From positions 1 to 39,069 of the forward strand of contig CAZFQZ010000006.1 in NCBI GenBank assembly GCA_964521305.1: a stretch of 39,069 bases of DNA, in the 5' to 3' direction. This document shows positions 1-7,887 of this stretch, one piece after another. The stretch is from CAZBEJ01 sp964521305. GTDB lineage: Bacteria > Patescibacteriota > Microgenomatia > UBA1406 > GWC2-37-13. The position numbers and the translations under genes are program-made. The notes under the pieces are model-generated. The model did no database searches. It saw only the letters and a program-made list of their open reading frames with translations, and was not told the origin of the DNA. Position 1 is the stretch's first letter. Each line of letters begins with the position of its first letter.

Positions 1-1081
1 TTTCTAAATATTTCTCTATGTCCAACGCCGCTGCAACTCCCATTCCCGCTGCCGTCGCCGCCTGGCGATAGATGTAATCCACGCAATCGCCTGCAGCAAA
101 TACGCCGGGAACCGAAGTCGCGGATTGAAATTTAAAATTATTCGATGACTCTATTAATCGATTATTAAGAGAGCTGTCTTTAATCATTGAATTATCGAAT
201 GTTTGAGCCATATCTACGGCTTTTCTCTGCGCAGTAATAATATACCCTTTCCTATCCAGATTTATTTTTCCTTTGAACAAATCCGTATCCGGCTTATGAC
301 CTATTGCGATAAATAACCCATCAAGTTTTATTTCAGAAAACTCGGAAAACTCAGAATGTTGGATATTCTGATTATCGGATTTTTTGATAGTCTGAGTATT
401 CCGAATTCTCACTCTTTCGACTTTTTGCTCCCCCAACACGTCAACAACTTCAGCGTTATAAATCATGTGGATTTTCGGGTTACTTTTGACCCTGTCCTGC
501 ATGATTTGGGATGCCCGGAATTCATTTTTCCGGTGGATTATATAAACTGTTTTTGCAAATTTAGTCAGGGTATTGGCTTCTTCCATAGCAGTATCACCGC
601 CACCGACAACTGCAACCGTCTTATCCCTGAAAAAAAATCCATCGCATGTTGCGCACGCTGATACGCCTTTTCCCCGCAGTCTTGTTTCGTTTTCCAACCC
701 CAGCCATAATGCTTTCGCGCCCGTTGCGATGAGAATTGCTTTGGCCTGATATGTCTTTCCGGAAGTTGATACGGTAAGAGGTTGCTTGGAAAAATCGACG
801 TTCAGAATATTTTCATTGATCACTCTTGTACCGAATTTTACTGCCTGGATCTTCATTTTTTCGATTAAGTCGGGGCCGAGAATCGATTCAAATCCCGGAT
901 AATTCTCCACCTCTGAAGTCAAAACCAGTTGGCCGCCGGGAGGAGAACCCGCAAATACCAATGGTTTTAAATTTGCCCGCGCGTTATATATTGCGGCAGC
1001 AAGGCCCGCCGGCCCGCCACCGACTATTATTACGTTTTCAATACCATTAATCTCATGAGTTTCATTAAACTTATTGGTCAT
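1..1081 (-). CDS. trxB: Thioredoxin reductase, 3' end outside window
   Basis: Reading leftward from the ATG at 1081-1079, one open frame runs to the window edge (about 360 codons, no stop). It encodes an FAD/NADPH-dependent thioredoxin-disulfide reductase of the low-molecular-weight type. Seen: an FAD-binding GGGPAG near residues 21-26, the redox motif CATC at 143-146, an NADPH-binding VVGGGDTAMEEAN segment, and a C-terminal VFAAGDCVD before the edge. It lies 20 bp downstream of the CsoR-like gene on the same strand, so the two are probably one operon. No good Shine-Dalgarno is visible. A low-complexity stretch at about 330-410 encodes HSEFSEFSEI in a loop and looks like a repeat expansion. 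Only the C-terminal end is missing. Family assignment is secure. Confidence 0.95.
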   Translation of the reverse strand, partial: MTNKFNETHEINGIENVIIVGGGPAGLAAAIYNARANLKPLVFAGSPPGGQLVLTSEVENYPGFESILGPDLIEKMKIQAVKFGTRVINENILNVDFSKQPLTVSTSGKTYQAKAILIATGAKALWLGLENETRLRGKGVSACATCDGFFFRDKTVAVVGGGDTAMEEANTLTKFAKTVYIIHRKNEFRASQIMQDRVKSNPKIHMIYNAEVVDVLGEQKVERVRIRNTQTIKKSDNQNIQHSEFSEFSEIKLDGLFIAIGHKPDTDLFKGKINLDRKGYIITAQRKAVDMAQTFDNSMIKDSSLNNRLIESSNNFKFQSATSVPGVFAAGDCVDYIYRQAATAAGMGVAAALDIEKYLE

Positions 1082-1101
1082 ATTAGTCAAATTAGTCTAA
1101 A

Positions 1102-1329
1102 TTATAAATTTATTGCCCCCTCCACCATCCGTTCAACTTTGCCCGACTCTTCTTTCGACACGTATTTGCAGATCCCTGAAACCACAAGTTCCTTGGATAA
1201 TCCATCAATCGCTTTTTTTACGGCTGAAATCTGTTGCAGTATTTCCGAACAATCGCGCTCTTCCTTAGCCATACGCTCTATTCCCCTCAATTGACCGACC
1301 AATCTGTTAATACGTTTAGTAATATCCAT
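1102..1329 (-). CDS. CsoR/FrmR-family repressor with atypical sensor residues
   Basis: A 75-residue all-helical DUF156 protein of the CsoR/RcnR/FrmR/CstR family. Seen: N-terminal RINRLVGQLRGIERM and DCSEILQQISAVKKAI, matching the family core. The first conserved Cys is C27. The canonical copper-sensor His and second Cys are not where CsoR has them: the equivalents are G52 and Y56, and the only other Cys is C54. This argues against an ordinary Cu(I) site. A two-Cys redox or persulfide sensor in the style of CstR is possible, although the spacing (27 residues) is also shorter than in CstR (29). It precedes trxB, and an inverted repeat touches its start codon, so autoregulation of a redox operon is a reasonable inference. 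Confidence 0.85.
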   Translation of the reverse strand: MDITKRINRLVGQLRGIERMAKEERDCSEILQQISAVKKAIDGLSKELVVSGICKYVSKEESGKVERMVEGAINL

Positions 1330-1330
1330 A

Positions 1331-1351
1331 CTATACTATGTACCAGTATAG
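1331..1351 (-). promoter_or_regulatory. Inverted-repeat operator at the csoR-like start
   Basis: CTATACT, a 7-nt spacer, and AGTATAG form a perfect 7-bp inverted repeat. It ends 1 bp before the ATG of the CsoR-like gene (1329). The arms also contain TATACT/TATAGT, which could act as -10 boxes, so a repressor bound here would cover the promoter. This fits autoregulation of the csoR-trxB unit. The role is inferred; the palindrome is seen directly. Confidence 0.65.
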
Positions 1352-1623
1352 AGTATACATGCGGGAATTGTCAAGAGGATCAAAAAAACTCCGGATAAAA
1401 TGTGGATAAGTTGTGCATAGCAAAAAAGAGGGTAGATAAAAGGTTTAAAGGTTCATCGGGAAATCGGGATCAGGTAGTAAATTTCCCGCGTACAAATCCA
1501 AACCAATGTTCCTGTTTTTGTTGCTAAGGCAGAAAATGATATACTTTGATCTATATACTACAAAAACGTAGGTTTGCACCTGATTTTTTCCGTATATACC
1601 TCAAACTATAATCGAAGTACTAC
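1352..1623. other. Intergenic region between rho and the csoR-like promoter
   Basis: This AT-rich spacer of about 270 bp lies downstream of the rho stop codon and upstream of the csoR-like operator. I see no convincing reading frame, RNA gene or strong terminator hairpin in it. Confidence 0.5.
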
Positions 1624-3039
1624 TTACCCTTTATTCAATGACTCAAGAAACATTGCGTTCGTATCGGTCTTGGACAACTTGTCGATAAGTGCGGTCAACC
1701 GCTCTTCCTGATTATGGAACAGTGCCATCATCCTCCTGAGTGTGGCGACCCGTTTGAATGTTTCCGGATTGAACAATAATTCTTCATGGCGCGTACCTGA
1801 TTTCTCGACATCTATAGCCGGGAAAATACGCTTGTTGGCCAATTCGCGGTCAAGATGCACCTCCATGTTGCCGGTGCCTTTGAGTTCTTCGTAAATCAAA
1901 TCATCCATGCGTGACTCCGTTCCGACCAGAGCTGTTCCTATTATTGTTAAGCTTCCGCCTTCCTCGCAGTTTCTGGCGGCGCCAAGAAACTTTTTCGCCG
2001 GGTATAAGGCTGACGGATCAAACCCTCCGGATAAGCTACGACCGGTGTTATTGACCGATAAATTCAACGCGCGGGCAAGTCTGGTAACCGAATCAAGTAA
2101 AATAACCACCTGTTTGCCCATTTCAACCATGCGGCGCGCGCGGTCAAGCGCCAGGTTCGCCACCTTTACCTGCTGGCGCGGCGACTCGTCGAAGTTCGAC
2201 GCGGCAACTTCACCTTTGATAAACCGCTTTATTTCCGTCACCTCCTCTGGCCGTTCGCCGATCAGAATCGCCATGAGAAACGCTTCGGGATGATTGATAG
2301 CTATTGCCTCGGCAATTTCCTTCAAGAACGTTGTTTTGCCCGCTTTCGGTTGTGAAACAATGAGCGCCCTCTGACCGAATCCGATAGGCGACACCAGATC
2401 CATGATACGGGTAGACAGCACGTCTTTTTTCGTTTCTAACCTGATCTGTTTGTTCGGATGCAATGAAGTCAACTGTTCAAAGTTCTTGCGTTGCGCGCTT
2501 TGCTGTTCGGTCAACTCGACACCGTTAATCTTCTTGATCAGAAGGAGCGAGTGGAACCGCTCACCTTCTTTCGGCGGCCGCGCGAGTCCTTCAACTTCAT
2601 CTCCCCTCCGAAGCCAGAATCTGCGGATCTGAGATGTAGACACATAAATATCACGATCCGGACTCAATACATAATCTTGACGTAAAAATCCATATCCGCC
2701 AAACGTAATATCCAAAATACCTTTTGCCGAATAGCTCATTTTCAGATCTTCTTTCAATCGTTCTTCGAGCGGGATATCCTGCCTGGATGTAACTTCGGCA
2801 ACCGCTCGTTTTGCAACAGGCGTCGCAACAGGCGGTTCGCCTTGCTGAGAAGCGCGTTTATCCGCCATAGTTTCGGCACCTGTGGGTACGATGGGTTTTT
2901 CTTCGTAATTTTCAATCAGTGAGGAAACGTCAATCGGTTCTCCCGCAAGTCCTTTCGTATCGGTTACGATGGATTTTGAAGGTAAAATCGCTGCTGCTTT
3001 CGATTTCTTTGGTGCAGAAACTCTTTTAATAGGAGCCAT
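1624..3039 (-). CDS. rho: Transcription termination factor Rho
   Basis: 471 residues; a hexameric RNA-dependent ATPase/helicase that ends untranslated transcripts. Seen in order: a disordered Lys/Ala/Pro/Thr-rich N-terminal extension (about 1-90) absent from E. coli Rho (419 aa); the cold-shock-like RNA-binding domain (about 100-175, GILDITFGGYGFLR); Walker A PKAGKT at about 231-236; Walker B VVILLDSVTRLARA; and the C-terminal motor region with GTESRMDDLIYEELKGTGN and ELANKRIFPAIDVEKSGTR. The start is the ATG at 3039-3037; the encoded extension starts MAPIKRVSAPKK. The leader is long (about 395 nt from the likely promoter) and contains a structured element. Rho genes are often autoregulated through their leaders, which is a plausible role here. 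Confidence 0.97.
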   Translation of the reverse strand: MAPIKRVSAPKKSKAAAILPSKSIVTDTKGLAGEPIDVSSLIENYEEKPIVPTGAETMADKRASQQGEPPVATPVAKRAVAEVTSRQDIPLEERLKEDLKMSYSAKGILDITFGGYGFLRQDYVLSPDRDIYVSTSQIRRFWLRRGDEVEGLARPPKEGERFHSLLLIKKINGVELTEQQSAQRKNFEQLTSLHPNKQIRLETKKDVLSTRIMDLVSPIGFGQRALIVSQPKAGKTTFLKEIAEAIAINHPEAFLMAILIGERPEEVTEIKRFIKGEVAASNFDESPRQQVKVANLALDRARRMVEMGKQVVILLDSVTRLARALNLSVNNTGRSLSGGFDPSALYPAKKFLGAARNCEEGGSLTIIGTALVGTESRMDDLIYEELKGTGNMEVHLDRELANKRIFPAIDVEKSGTRHEELLFNPETFKRVATLRRMMALFHNQEERLTALIDKLSKTDTNAMFLESLNKG

Positions 3040-3236
3040 AACAATAAAAAATAGAATTTATAATGCAGAATTCAGAATTACAAAAATAACAATTACACTC
3101 TGAATTCTCAATCGATCATCATGAATGATTAAAAAAATATCATAAATTGTTAGAAAGTATTTCTCATGAAAGTTTATTATTATCAGCTTCGAGGTTTACA
3201 CTTAAAATCGGTTCTCTATAGATTTTTAGTGTACTA
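3040..3236 (-). other. rho-proximal leader
   Basis: This AT-rich stretch lies between the structured RNA element and the rho start. It holds a 9-bp inverted repeat (GAATTCAGA at 3068-3076 against TCTGAATTC at 3099-3107). It also holds an imperfect hairpin at 3201-3233 that pairs 10 of 11 positions around an 11-nt loop. Neither hairpin is followed by a convincing U-tract on the minus strand. Transcripts from the promoter at 3442-3471 could therefore continue into rho. No gene is visible. Confidence 0.5.
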
Positions 3237-3437
3237 ATGATCCTCCCGGATGAGGTCGCGTCAGGCCTTTTTCCCTCAGCAGAAAGGGGGAAATGTTCCC
3301 CGATAACCTCGGTCATCGAGGAATCCATTTCATTTCAGGTACCGCATGGTAACCTGATTACCCTTAAATATGATAGCGTAGAGAAAAAGTATCAATCTGC
3401 TTTACCCTGTAAGGGTATTCCTCATTAGGAGGACCAT
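3237..3437 (-). ncRNA. Structured RNA element (about 200 nt), family unknown
   Basis: The two ends pair in a long closing stem. 3428-3437 pairs with 3237-3246 (10 bp, one G-U), then after a small internal loop 3420-3425 pairs with 3250-3255 (6 bp). Inside are four local hairpins: 3403-3417 (6 bp), 3336-3356 (8 bp plus a bulge, loop ATGC), 3307-3321 (5 bp) and 3287-3301 (6 bp, loop of 3). A near-consensus minus-strand promoter sits just upstream. This is a multibranched, end-paired RNA. I do not recognise it as RNase P RNA, tmRNA, SRP RNA or a T-box, and it is more branched than typical 6S RNA. It is either a free small RNA or the first part of the rho leader. Confidence 0.6.
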
Positions 3438-3441
3438 CACA

Positions 3442-3471
3442 AGTATACTAAACGCTTTTTCATTTTGTCAA
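3442..3471 (-). promoter_or_regulatory. Promoter of the structured RNA/rho transcript
   Basis: TTGACA (3471-3466), an 18-nt spacer and TATACT (3447-3442) on the minus strand. Transcription would begin near 3435, at the outer end of the closing stem of the structured RNA. The match to a sigma-70-type consensus is nearly perfect. Confidence 0.8.
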
Positions 3472-3524
3472 GTGCCGATTATTCCCTTGCCGATTATTCG
3501 CTTGTTCTTGCTATACTTATTTTT

Positions 3525-4028
3525 ATGAAAATGAAATCGTATCTGTTGATTTTTGCGCTTGCTATTATTTTGGTTTTCATCCTCGGAATACGCTATGGTC
3601 AAAGCGTCGAAAAAACAAACAAAATCGTCGATTATGTCATGAGCATTACCCCGACACCGTCACCCAAACCTCCTGCACCCGTGGAATATAAAACCTATGA
3701 AAATAAAGCATGCGGTCTTACATTTCTCACACCCAACACTTTCACATTACAAAATATTTCATCCAAATCAGCGAAATTTGTTGAAAATAAAATTGACGTG
3801 CTTACTGTTGATTGCAATAGTCAATCACAGGTAATAAATCTGTATGCCGATCCAAAGACGGCAACCGGGGAAGTTATGTTCAAGGATAGAAAGCTACCGA
3901 TAAAGCAAACTGATACTAATACCGATATATTAAAGCTGTATAATCCCCAAAACAATAAATACGTTTATATAACAATCCAAAAAGAACTCTATCCGCTTTT
4001 CGAATCCTCCGTTAACTTTACATTATAA
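3525..4028 (+). CDS. Membrane-anchored hypothetical protein
   Basis: 167 residues with one N-terminal hydrophobic segment (about 4-23, YLLIFALAIILVFILG) followed by a Pro/Thr linker (TPTPSPKPPAP) and an extracytoplasmic domain. I do not recognise the domain. It has two Cys residues (in NKACGL and TVDCNS) that could form a disulfide. The ATG at 3525 is preferred over upstream starts because an extended -10 box (TGCTATACT, hexamer 3512-3517) lies 7 nt before it. It is followed by an unrelated orphan gene on the same strand. Function unknown; surface exposure is inferred from the topology. Confidence 0.75.
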   Translation: MKMKSYLLIFALAIILVFILGIRYGQSVEKTNKIVDYVMSITPTPSPKPPAPVEYKTYENKACGLTFLTPNTFTLQNISSKSAKFVENKIDVLTVDCNSQSQVINLYADPKTATGEVMFKDRKLPIKQTDTNTDILKLYNPQNNKYVYITIQKELYPLFESSVNFTL

Positions 4029-4069
4029 AGTAGAAATAAATATCCCTTTTTTATATAATATGGCTCCGA

Positions 4070-6181
4070 ATGGTATATAAAGGAAGTCACGAAATCGGCC
4101 TTTTCCCTCCTACTGTAACTGCCAGGGCTGTAGAAAGGGAACTTGGTTCCGCATGGTTCAATTTGGCAATTGGTATTAGTACACTCTATAAAGAAATAAT
4201 TGTTAGACGTCGCCACAAAATCCGCTCAATTGTTCGAAGTCTCATTCACGACTCTGATGAAAATCCCGCACGTCATTTTATCGAAGGTTTTCAATTTCAT
4301 ACCGATATGGAAAAAGGGCATTTAAAATCAGGCGGATTCCGTACCGAACTGCTTTGGCATGAAAACATCACGGATAGAAAATGGTATAAAAGTACATTTG
4401 GATTTGATTATACATATGCTATGAATGCTTATAAATGGAAAAATCATGCATATGCCCATGTCCGCAGAATGAGGCGGATTGCAGAAGAGGCAGTGTTAAC
4501 TATAGGTAGACTTCGCCACGGCAAAGAAACATCGATTGGCCAGTGGCTGAACGCTTGGGAAATCTTCCCCTCGTTCCACGACGCCGACCAGCTATTGACA
4601 ATGCTGCGTAATGAACGGATTAAACACACATATCCAAATGATTATAAAGATAAGTTACTTGATGCAAAGGCGGGTCACGGTTTGGCTTCGGCGATCATGG
4701 TTATGGCAATGGCATCCCGTTATCAGAAAGCAGCCGGTATCGTTGAACTGGAGAGGGCTAAACGTTTCACCAAAGAAGCCGCTTTGATGATCATGAAACA
4801 CGATAAACCTGAAGAGCTTGAAGCTGCTTTCAGCGATTATTTTATCGATCCCGACTCTCCTCAAGGTGAACCGAGATTAATAAGGAAATATAATGCTCGA
4901 GATCCAAGATATACTAATCCTGTTGAGGGAATACAAAATCTCGTTTATGATTATAATCATAATAGAGTCGATCTATTTTCACTTTCTCCCAAACAACTTA
5001 TACTGATCTTACGAGAAACAAAAAAACAAAAAGGTTTTGTTACCATAGATACTCCCAATGGGCTCTATCCGGAATTTGAAAAAGAATACCGCCAACAGCT
5101 GGAAGAATTGGAAAAAGACAATACTCCTATTTTCTCGGATATCTCGGGAGATGAAAGATCATCTTTTAAACTGGCTACTGAGGCGATGGTTATTGCAGAT
5201 GAAATTGACCAGATTTACCCTCCGTACGAATCAATTACCAGATCGGAAACGACGGAAAAAGCCATACCGAGAATCTGGTATGCCAAAAAAGCATCTGCGC
5301 AACAAATACTCGATACGTTAATCGATCCGCTCACAGGTAATTTGTTACCCGGCGATGTTGAGATTGTTGATCCCAATGACGTCAGTAACCCATATAATTG
5401 CAGTATAAGAAGATTATTGTGGGAAGCACTCAATAATGCGAAAGCCGCAAAAACACGCAAAGAAAAAGGATTAATTCAAGCGGATGGCAGTTATTCTTTG
5501 GCCGAAACCAATCATGTCTTGGATATAAGAAAAACAAACGCCATTATGCGTCTGGCCGCGATTGAAAAAATTAGCGAGTCAGTCTATGGATCAGATAGTA
5601 CATTTCCAATCGTCGCCGCTATATTCAATAGACGTAAAAACGCATTAGCCAATAAAGCGATAAAAAAAGCTCATCTTCCGAAAGGAGCAATCGAAGATAG
5701 ATCGCCCGAACGTATCGCCGAATTGATTGGCAATCAATCTTCTGCTTTCAATGACTTTCTGGCGGCTGTACTAATTATGCGTAACAATGAGATTAACCAG
5801 GAAGAATCATTTTTAAGGGAAGTGTTCGAAAAGAAAAGAAACATGGCTATAGAATCGGAAGATACCAGAGTTCAAGATCTGACTCAAATCAAAAAATTGT
5901 GTCATTCCGTGAGACGAATCATTATGGACTGGTATGGGATTACCGATAACGAATATAGAAAAATCATCAAAGATTCCGGATCAAACGAATATAATGAATT
6001 TTACCAAACCTACGATCCTCTCGGAGGTATACCGGATATCCTGATCAAATTACCGGAAGATAAATTCGATTATTGGATGGAGACGCTTTATGGTGATTAC
6101 GATTATGAACAAAGAAGGCAGGAAGTAGAAGCGGACGAGCGTCAATTCTATTACGTTAGTAATCTACCCGTTGCCGGATGA
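4070..6181 (+). CDS. Large hypothetical protein, 703 aa
   Basis: A soluble, mostly helical protein with no signal peptide or membrane segment. I do not recognise its family. Seen: a His/Asp/Glu-rich N-terminal part (HDSDENPARHFIEGFQFHTD, WHENITDRKW), a middle with RIWYAKKASAQQILDTL, and an acidic C-terminus (YGDYDYEQRRQEVEADERQF). Clustered His and acidic residues could bind metal, but no named motif is present. Start: a -10 box TATAAT (4054-4059) stands 10 nt before the ATG at 4070; an ATG at 4060 is out of frame and closes after six codons. It ends 12 bp before fmt, which has its own -10 box. Confidence 0.8.
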   Translation: MVYKGSHEIGLFPPTVTARAVERELGSAWFNLAIGISTLYKEIIVRRRHKIRSIVRSLIHDSDENPARHFIEGFQFHTDMEKGHLKSGGFRTELLWHENITDRKWYKSTFGFDYTYAMNAYKWKNHAYAHVRRMRRIAEEAVLTIGRLRHGKETSIGQWLNAWEIFPSFHDADQLLTMLRNERIKHTYPNDYKDKLLDAKAGHGLASAIMVMAMASRYQKAAGIVELERAKRFTKEAALMIMKHDKPEELEAAFSDYFIDPDSPQGEPRLIRKYNARDPRYTNPVEGIQNLVYDYNHNRVDLFSLSPKQLILILRETKKQKGFVTIDTPNGLYPEFEKEYRQQLEELEKDNTPIFSDISGDERSSFKLATEAMVIADEIDQIYPPYESITRSETTEKAIPRIWYAKKASAQQILDTLIDPLTGNLLPGDVEIVDPNDVSNPYNCSIRRLLWEALNNAKAAKTRKEKGLIQADGSYSLAETNHVLDIRKTNAIMRLAAIEKISESVYGSDSTFPIVAAIFNRRKNALANKAIKKAHLPKGAIEDRSPERIAELIGNQSSAFNDFLAAVLIMRNNEINQEESFLREVFEKKRNMAIESEDTRVQDLTQIKKLCHSVRRIIMDWYGITDNEYRKIIKDSGSNEYNEFYQTYDPLGGIPDILIKLPEDKFDYWMETLYGDYDYEQRRQEVEADERQFYYVSNLPVAG

Positions 6182-6193
6182 TAAAATATATAC

Positions 6194-7189
6194 ATGCAAA
6201 AAATTACTGTCGCTTTTTTCGGAAGTCCCAAGTTCGCCTCCGAATTTCTAGAAAAAATCATATCCGATAAAAACATACCTCTTGCGGTGAAAGTAGTAGT
6301 TACCCAACCGGACAAACCTATTGGCAGAAATCGAATTATTGCTCCCAGCCCTGTCAAACAAACCGCACTTAAATACAACGTTCCGGTACTTGATGATATA
6401 ACTAAACTCAATGATGTCATTACGTCTTATGATTTTGCCATTGTATTTGCGTATGGAAATATCTTGCCTGAACATATACTTGGCAAAACAAGAATTAAAT
6501 TCGGCGATTCAGGATCGGGATTCATCAATATCCATTTTTCTCTTCTCCCGCTTTATCGTGGAGCCGCTCCAACAGCATATTCGCTTGCGCTGGGAGACAA
6601 AAAAACAGGCGTTTCGTTTTGCGTCATGAACGAAAAAATGGATCAGGGACCTATCCTCGCCAGCAAAGAAACAACTGTCTTACCGGCAGAAACGCGCGGA
6701 GAACTCGACACCAGACTCACGGATATTTCATTCGGACTGTTGAAAAAATTATTCGCAAAACCCCTCGAAACCATCACACTGAAACAACAGCTGGGAATCC
6801 CAACCTATGCGCCTCTTTTGAAAAAACAGGATGGTTATATTCCTCTTTCCGTCTTACAAAAAGCCCTGAAAAACGAAGCATTAAAATTTGACGAATTACC
6901 GAAAATTATCTCTGAATATATTAAGAAATACAATACGATTGAAAATTGGGAATTGAAAATTGGGAATTCCTCGAAAATCGTTTATAACTATTTTCGAGGC
7001 TTGTCTCCTTGGCCCGGTATCTGGACCTTGATACAACCTGCGGGGTTACAAAAAAATCAACAGAAGAAGCGACTGAAGATTATTGATATGACGTATGATA
7101 CCGATCATATAAACATTACTAGAGTACAATTAGAAGGGAAAAACGGGGTGGATTTCAACACCTTCCAAAAGGCATACGGGATTTTTTAA
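6194..7189 (+). CDS. fmt: Methionyl-tRNA formyltransferase
   Basis: 331 residues. It transfers a formyl group from 10-formyl-THF to initiator Met-tRNA, so its substrate depends on the folate genes in this window. Seen: VAFFGSPKFASEFLE at the N-terminus; the catalytic region INIHFSLLPLYRGAAP (canonical HxSLLPxxRGAAP); and TGVSFCVMNEKMDQGPIL. A C-terminal OB-like domain begins around residue 215. An insert KFGDSGSG precedes the catalytic motif. In the C-terminal domain, ENWELKIGN comes from a 14-nt tandem repeat (6938-6965). A -10 box TAAAAT (6182-6187) lies exactly 6 nt before the ATG, implying a leaderless mRNA. Confidence 0.95.
   Translation: MQKITVAFFGSPKFASEFLEKIISDKNIPLAVKVVVTQPDKPIGRNRIIAPSPVKQTALKYNVPVLDDITKLNDVITSYDFAIVFAYGNILPEHILGKTRIKFGDSGSGFINIHFSLLPLYRGAAPTAYSLALGDKKTGVSFCVMNEKMDQGPILASKETTVLPAETRGELDTRLTDISFGLLKKLFAKPLETITLKQQLGIPTYAPLLKKQDGYIPLSVLQKALKNEALKFDELPKIISEYIKKYNTIENWELKIGNSSKIVYNYFRGLSPWPGIWTLIQPAGLQKNQQKKRLKIIDMTYDTDHINITRVQLEGKNGVDFNTFQKAYGIF
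6938..6965 (+). repeat. Tandem 14-nt repeat inside fmt
   Basis: Two perfect copies of ATTGAAAATTGGGA lie end to end in frame inside fmt. The 14-nt unit is twice the 7-nt period seen in other repeats of this window. Confidence 0.85.
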
Positions 7190-7210
7190 TCGACTTTTTC
7201 GATAATTCCG

Positions 7211-7687
7211 TTACTTATAGTAACTCTTTACCTGAAATACGAAATATAGGCCGATAACTGCTCCTATAATTCCACCGATCAAATTTCCGCCGACTATCGA
7301 TGAAATAGCGCCTAACAATGCTGCATAATATATTAATCTCCATCCTTTTGCCGAGCGTTTGAACAGTCCAGGAACCGCCAATGCTTCCATAACGACCGTT
7401 ATAGCCAAAACAACCATGGATACCAGATACATCATGCTGTACTGGGCTGCATAAGCCGGCCCCATAAATCCCGTAATAGGAGCTACAATTGCCCCCAAAC
7501 CAAATGCTAATAATATTCCCGGAATCGCGATAATCAGTCCGATCAGTGTAATCCAGGGAGCAAAAGAAACGATGATTTCCTTGACGTTTGAAGGAAGGGA
7601 AAACGGCGCCTTCTCGACCAAATAAAGATCCAGCATATCCTCAAGCTTACCCAATGCTGATTTCATATCAGTAGTTTTAGCGGCCAT
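7211..7687 (-). CDS. Small multi-pass membrane protein
   Basis: 158 residues. A soluble N-terminus (about 40 residues, KLEDMLDLYLVEKAPF) is followed by about four hydrophobic segments (WITLIGLIIAIPGILLAF, MMYLVSMVVLAITVVMEA, LIYYAALLGAISSIVGG, IIGAVIGLYFVFQV). Proteins of this build recur in CPR genomes as I remember them, but I know no function. It ends convergently with fmt (about 20 bp apart). Two promoter candidates exist: a weak TATATT 4 nt before the ATG, and TTGACA-17-TACGAT about 80-105 bp upstream, whose leader contains a strong hairpin. Confidence 0.8.
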   Translation of the reverse strand: MAAKTTDMKSALGKLEDMLDLYLVEKAPFSLPSNVKEIIVSFAPWITLIGLIIAIPGILLAFGLGAIVAPITGFMGPAYAAQYSMMYLVSMVVLAITVVMEALAVPGLFKRSAKGWRLIYYAALLGAISSIVGGNLIGGIIGAVIGLYFVFQVKSYYK

Positions 7688-7713
7688 AAATAATATAAAG
7701 TAAACTGTTAATG

Positions 7714-7793
7714 CTTCGATTTCGTCCGGTACTTTTACCTTGAGTAAATCGAAGGATTACCATCATCGTACAGTTAATTTTCAGATTTGTCAA
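7714..7793 (-). promoter_or_regulatory. Promoter and hairpin leader of the small membrane protein
   Basis: On the minus strand: TTGACA (7793-7788), a 17-nt spacer, and TACGAT (7770-7765). The transcript then contains a perfect 9-bp stem (AAATCGAAG at 7746-7754 with CTTCGATTT at 7714-7722) enclosing a 23-nt loop with GGTAAAAGTACC. The stem ends 26 nt before the ATG. No terminator follows, so any control would act on translation or stability. No known riboswitch class is recognised. Confidence 0.55.
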
Positions 7794-7887
7794 TAATATA
7801 TATGGGGGGGTGTATGGACGATTATGCTGCTAAAAATTTAATTACGTAGCGTTATAACTACAAAGGACAGGTTATGCTGAATGAATA

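Noticed and set aside
356..1050. Plus-strand reading frames opposite trxB
   Set aside because: They are shadows of the thioredoxin reductase, whose minus-strand frame shows all family motifs.
3301..3360. T-box-like word GGTACCGC on the plus strand
   Set aside because: The full T-box sequence, specifier loop and downstream terminator are absent, and the promoter points to the other strand.
3237..3428. 63-codon plus-strand reading frame in the gap upstream of rho
   Set aside because: It lies wholly within the structured RNA element on the opposite strand, has no promoter or ribosome site in its own direction, and its composition follows the hairpins.
7804..7810. Run of seven G
   Set aside because: A homopolymer in a non-coding gap with no gene whose frame it could switch; no evidence for phase variation.
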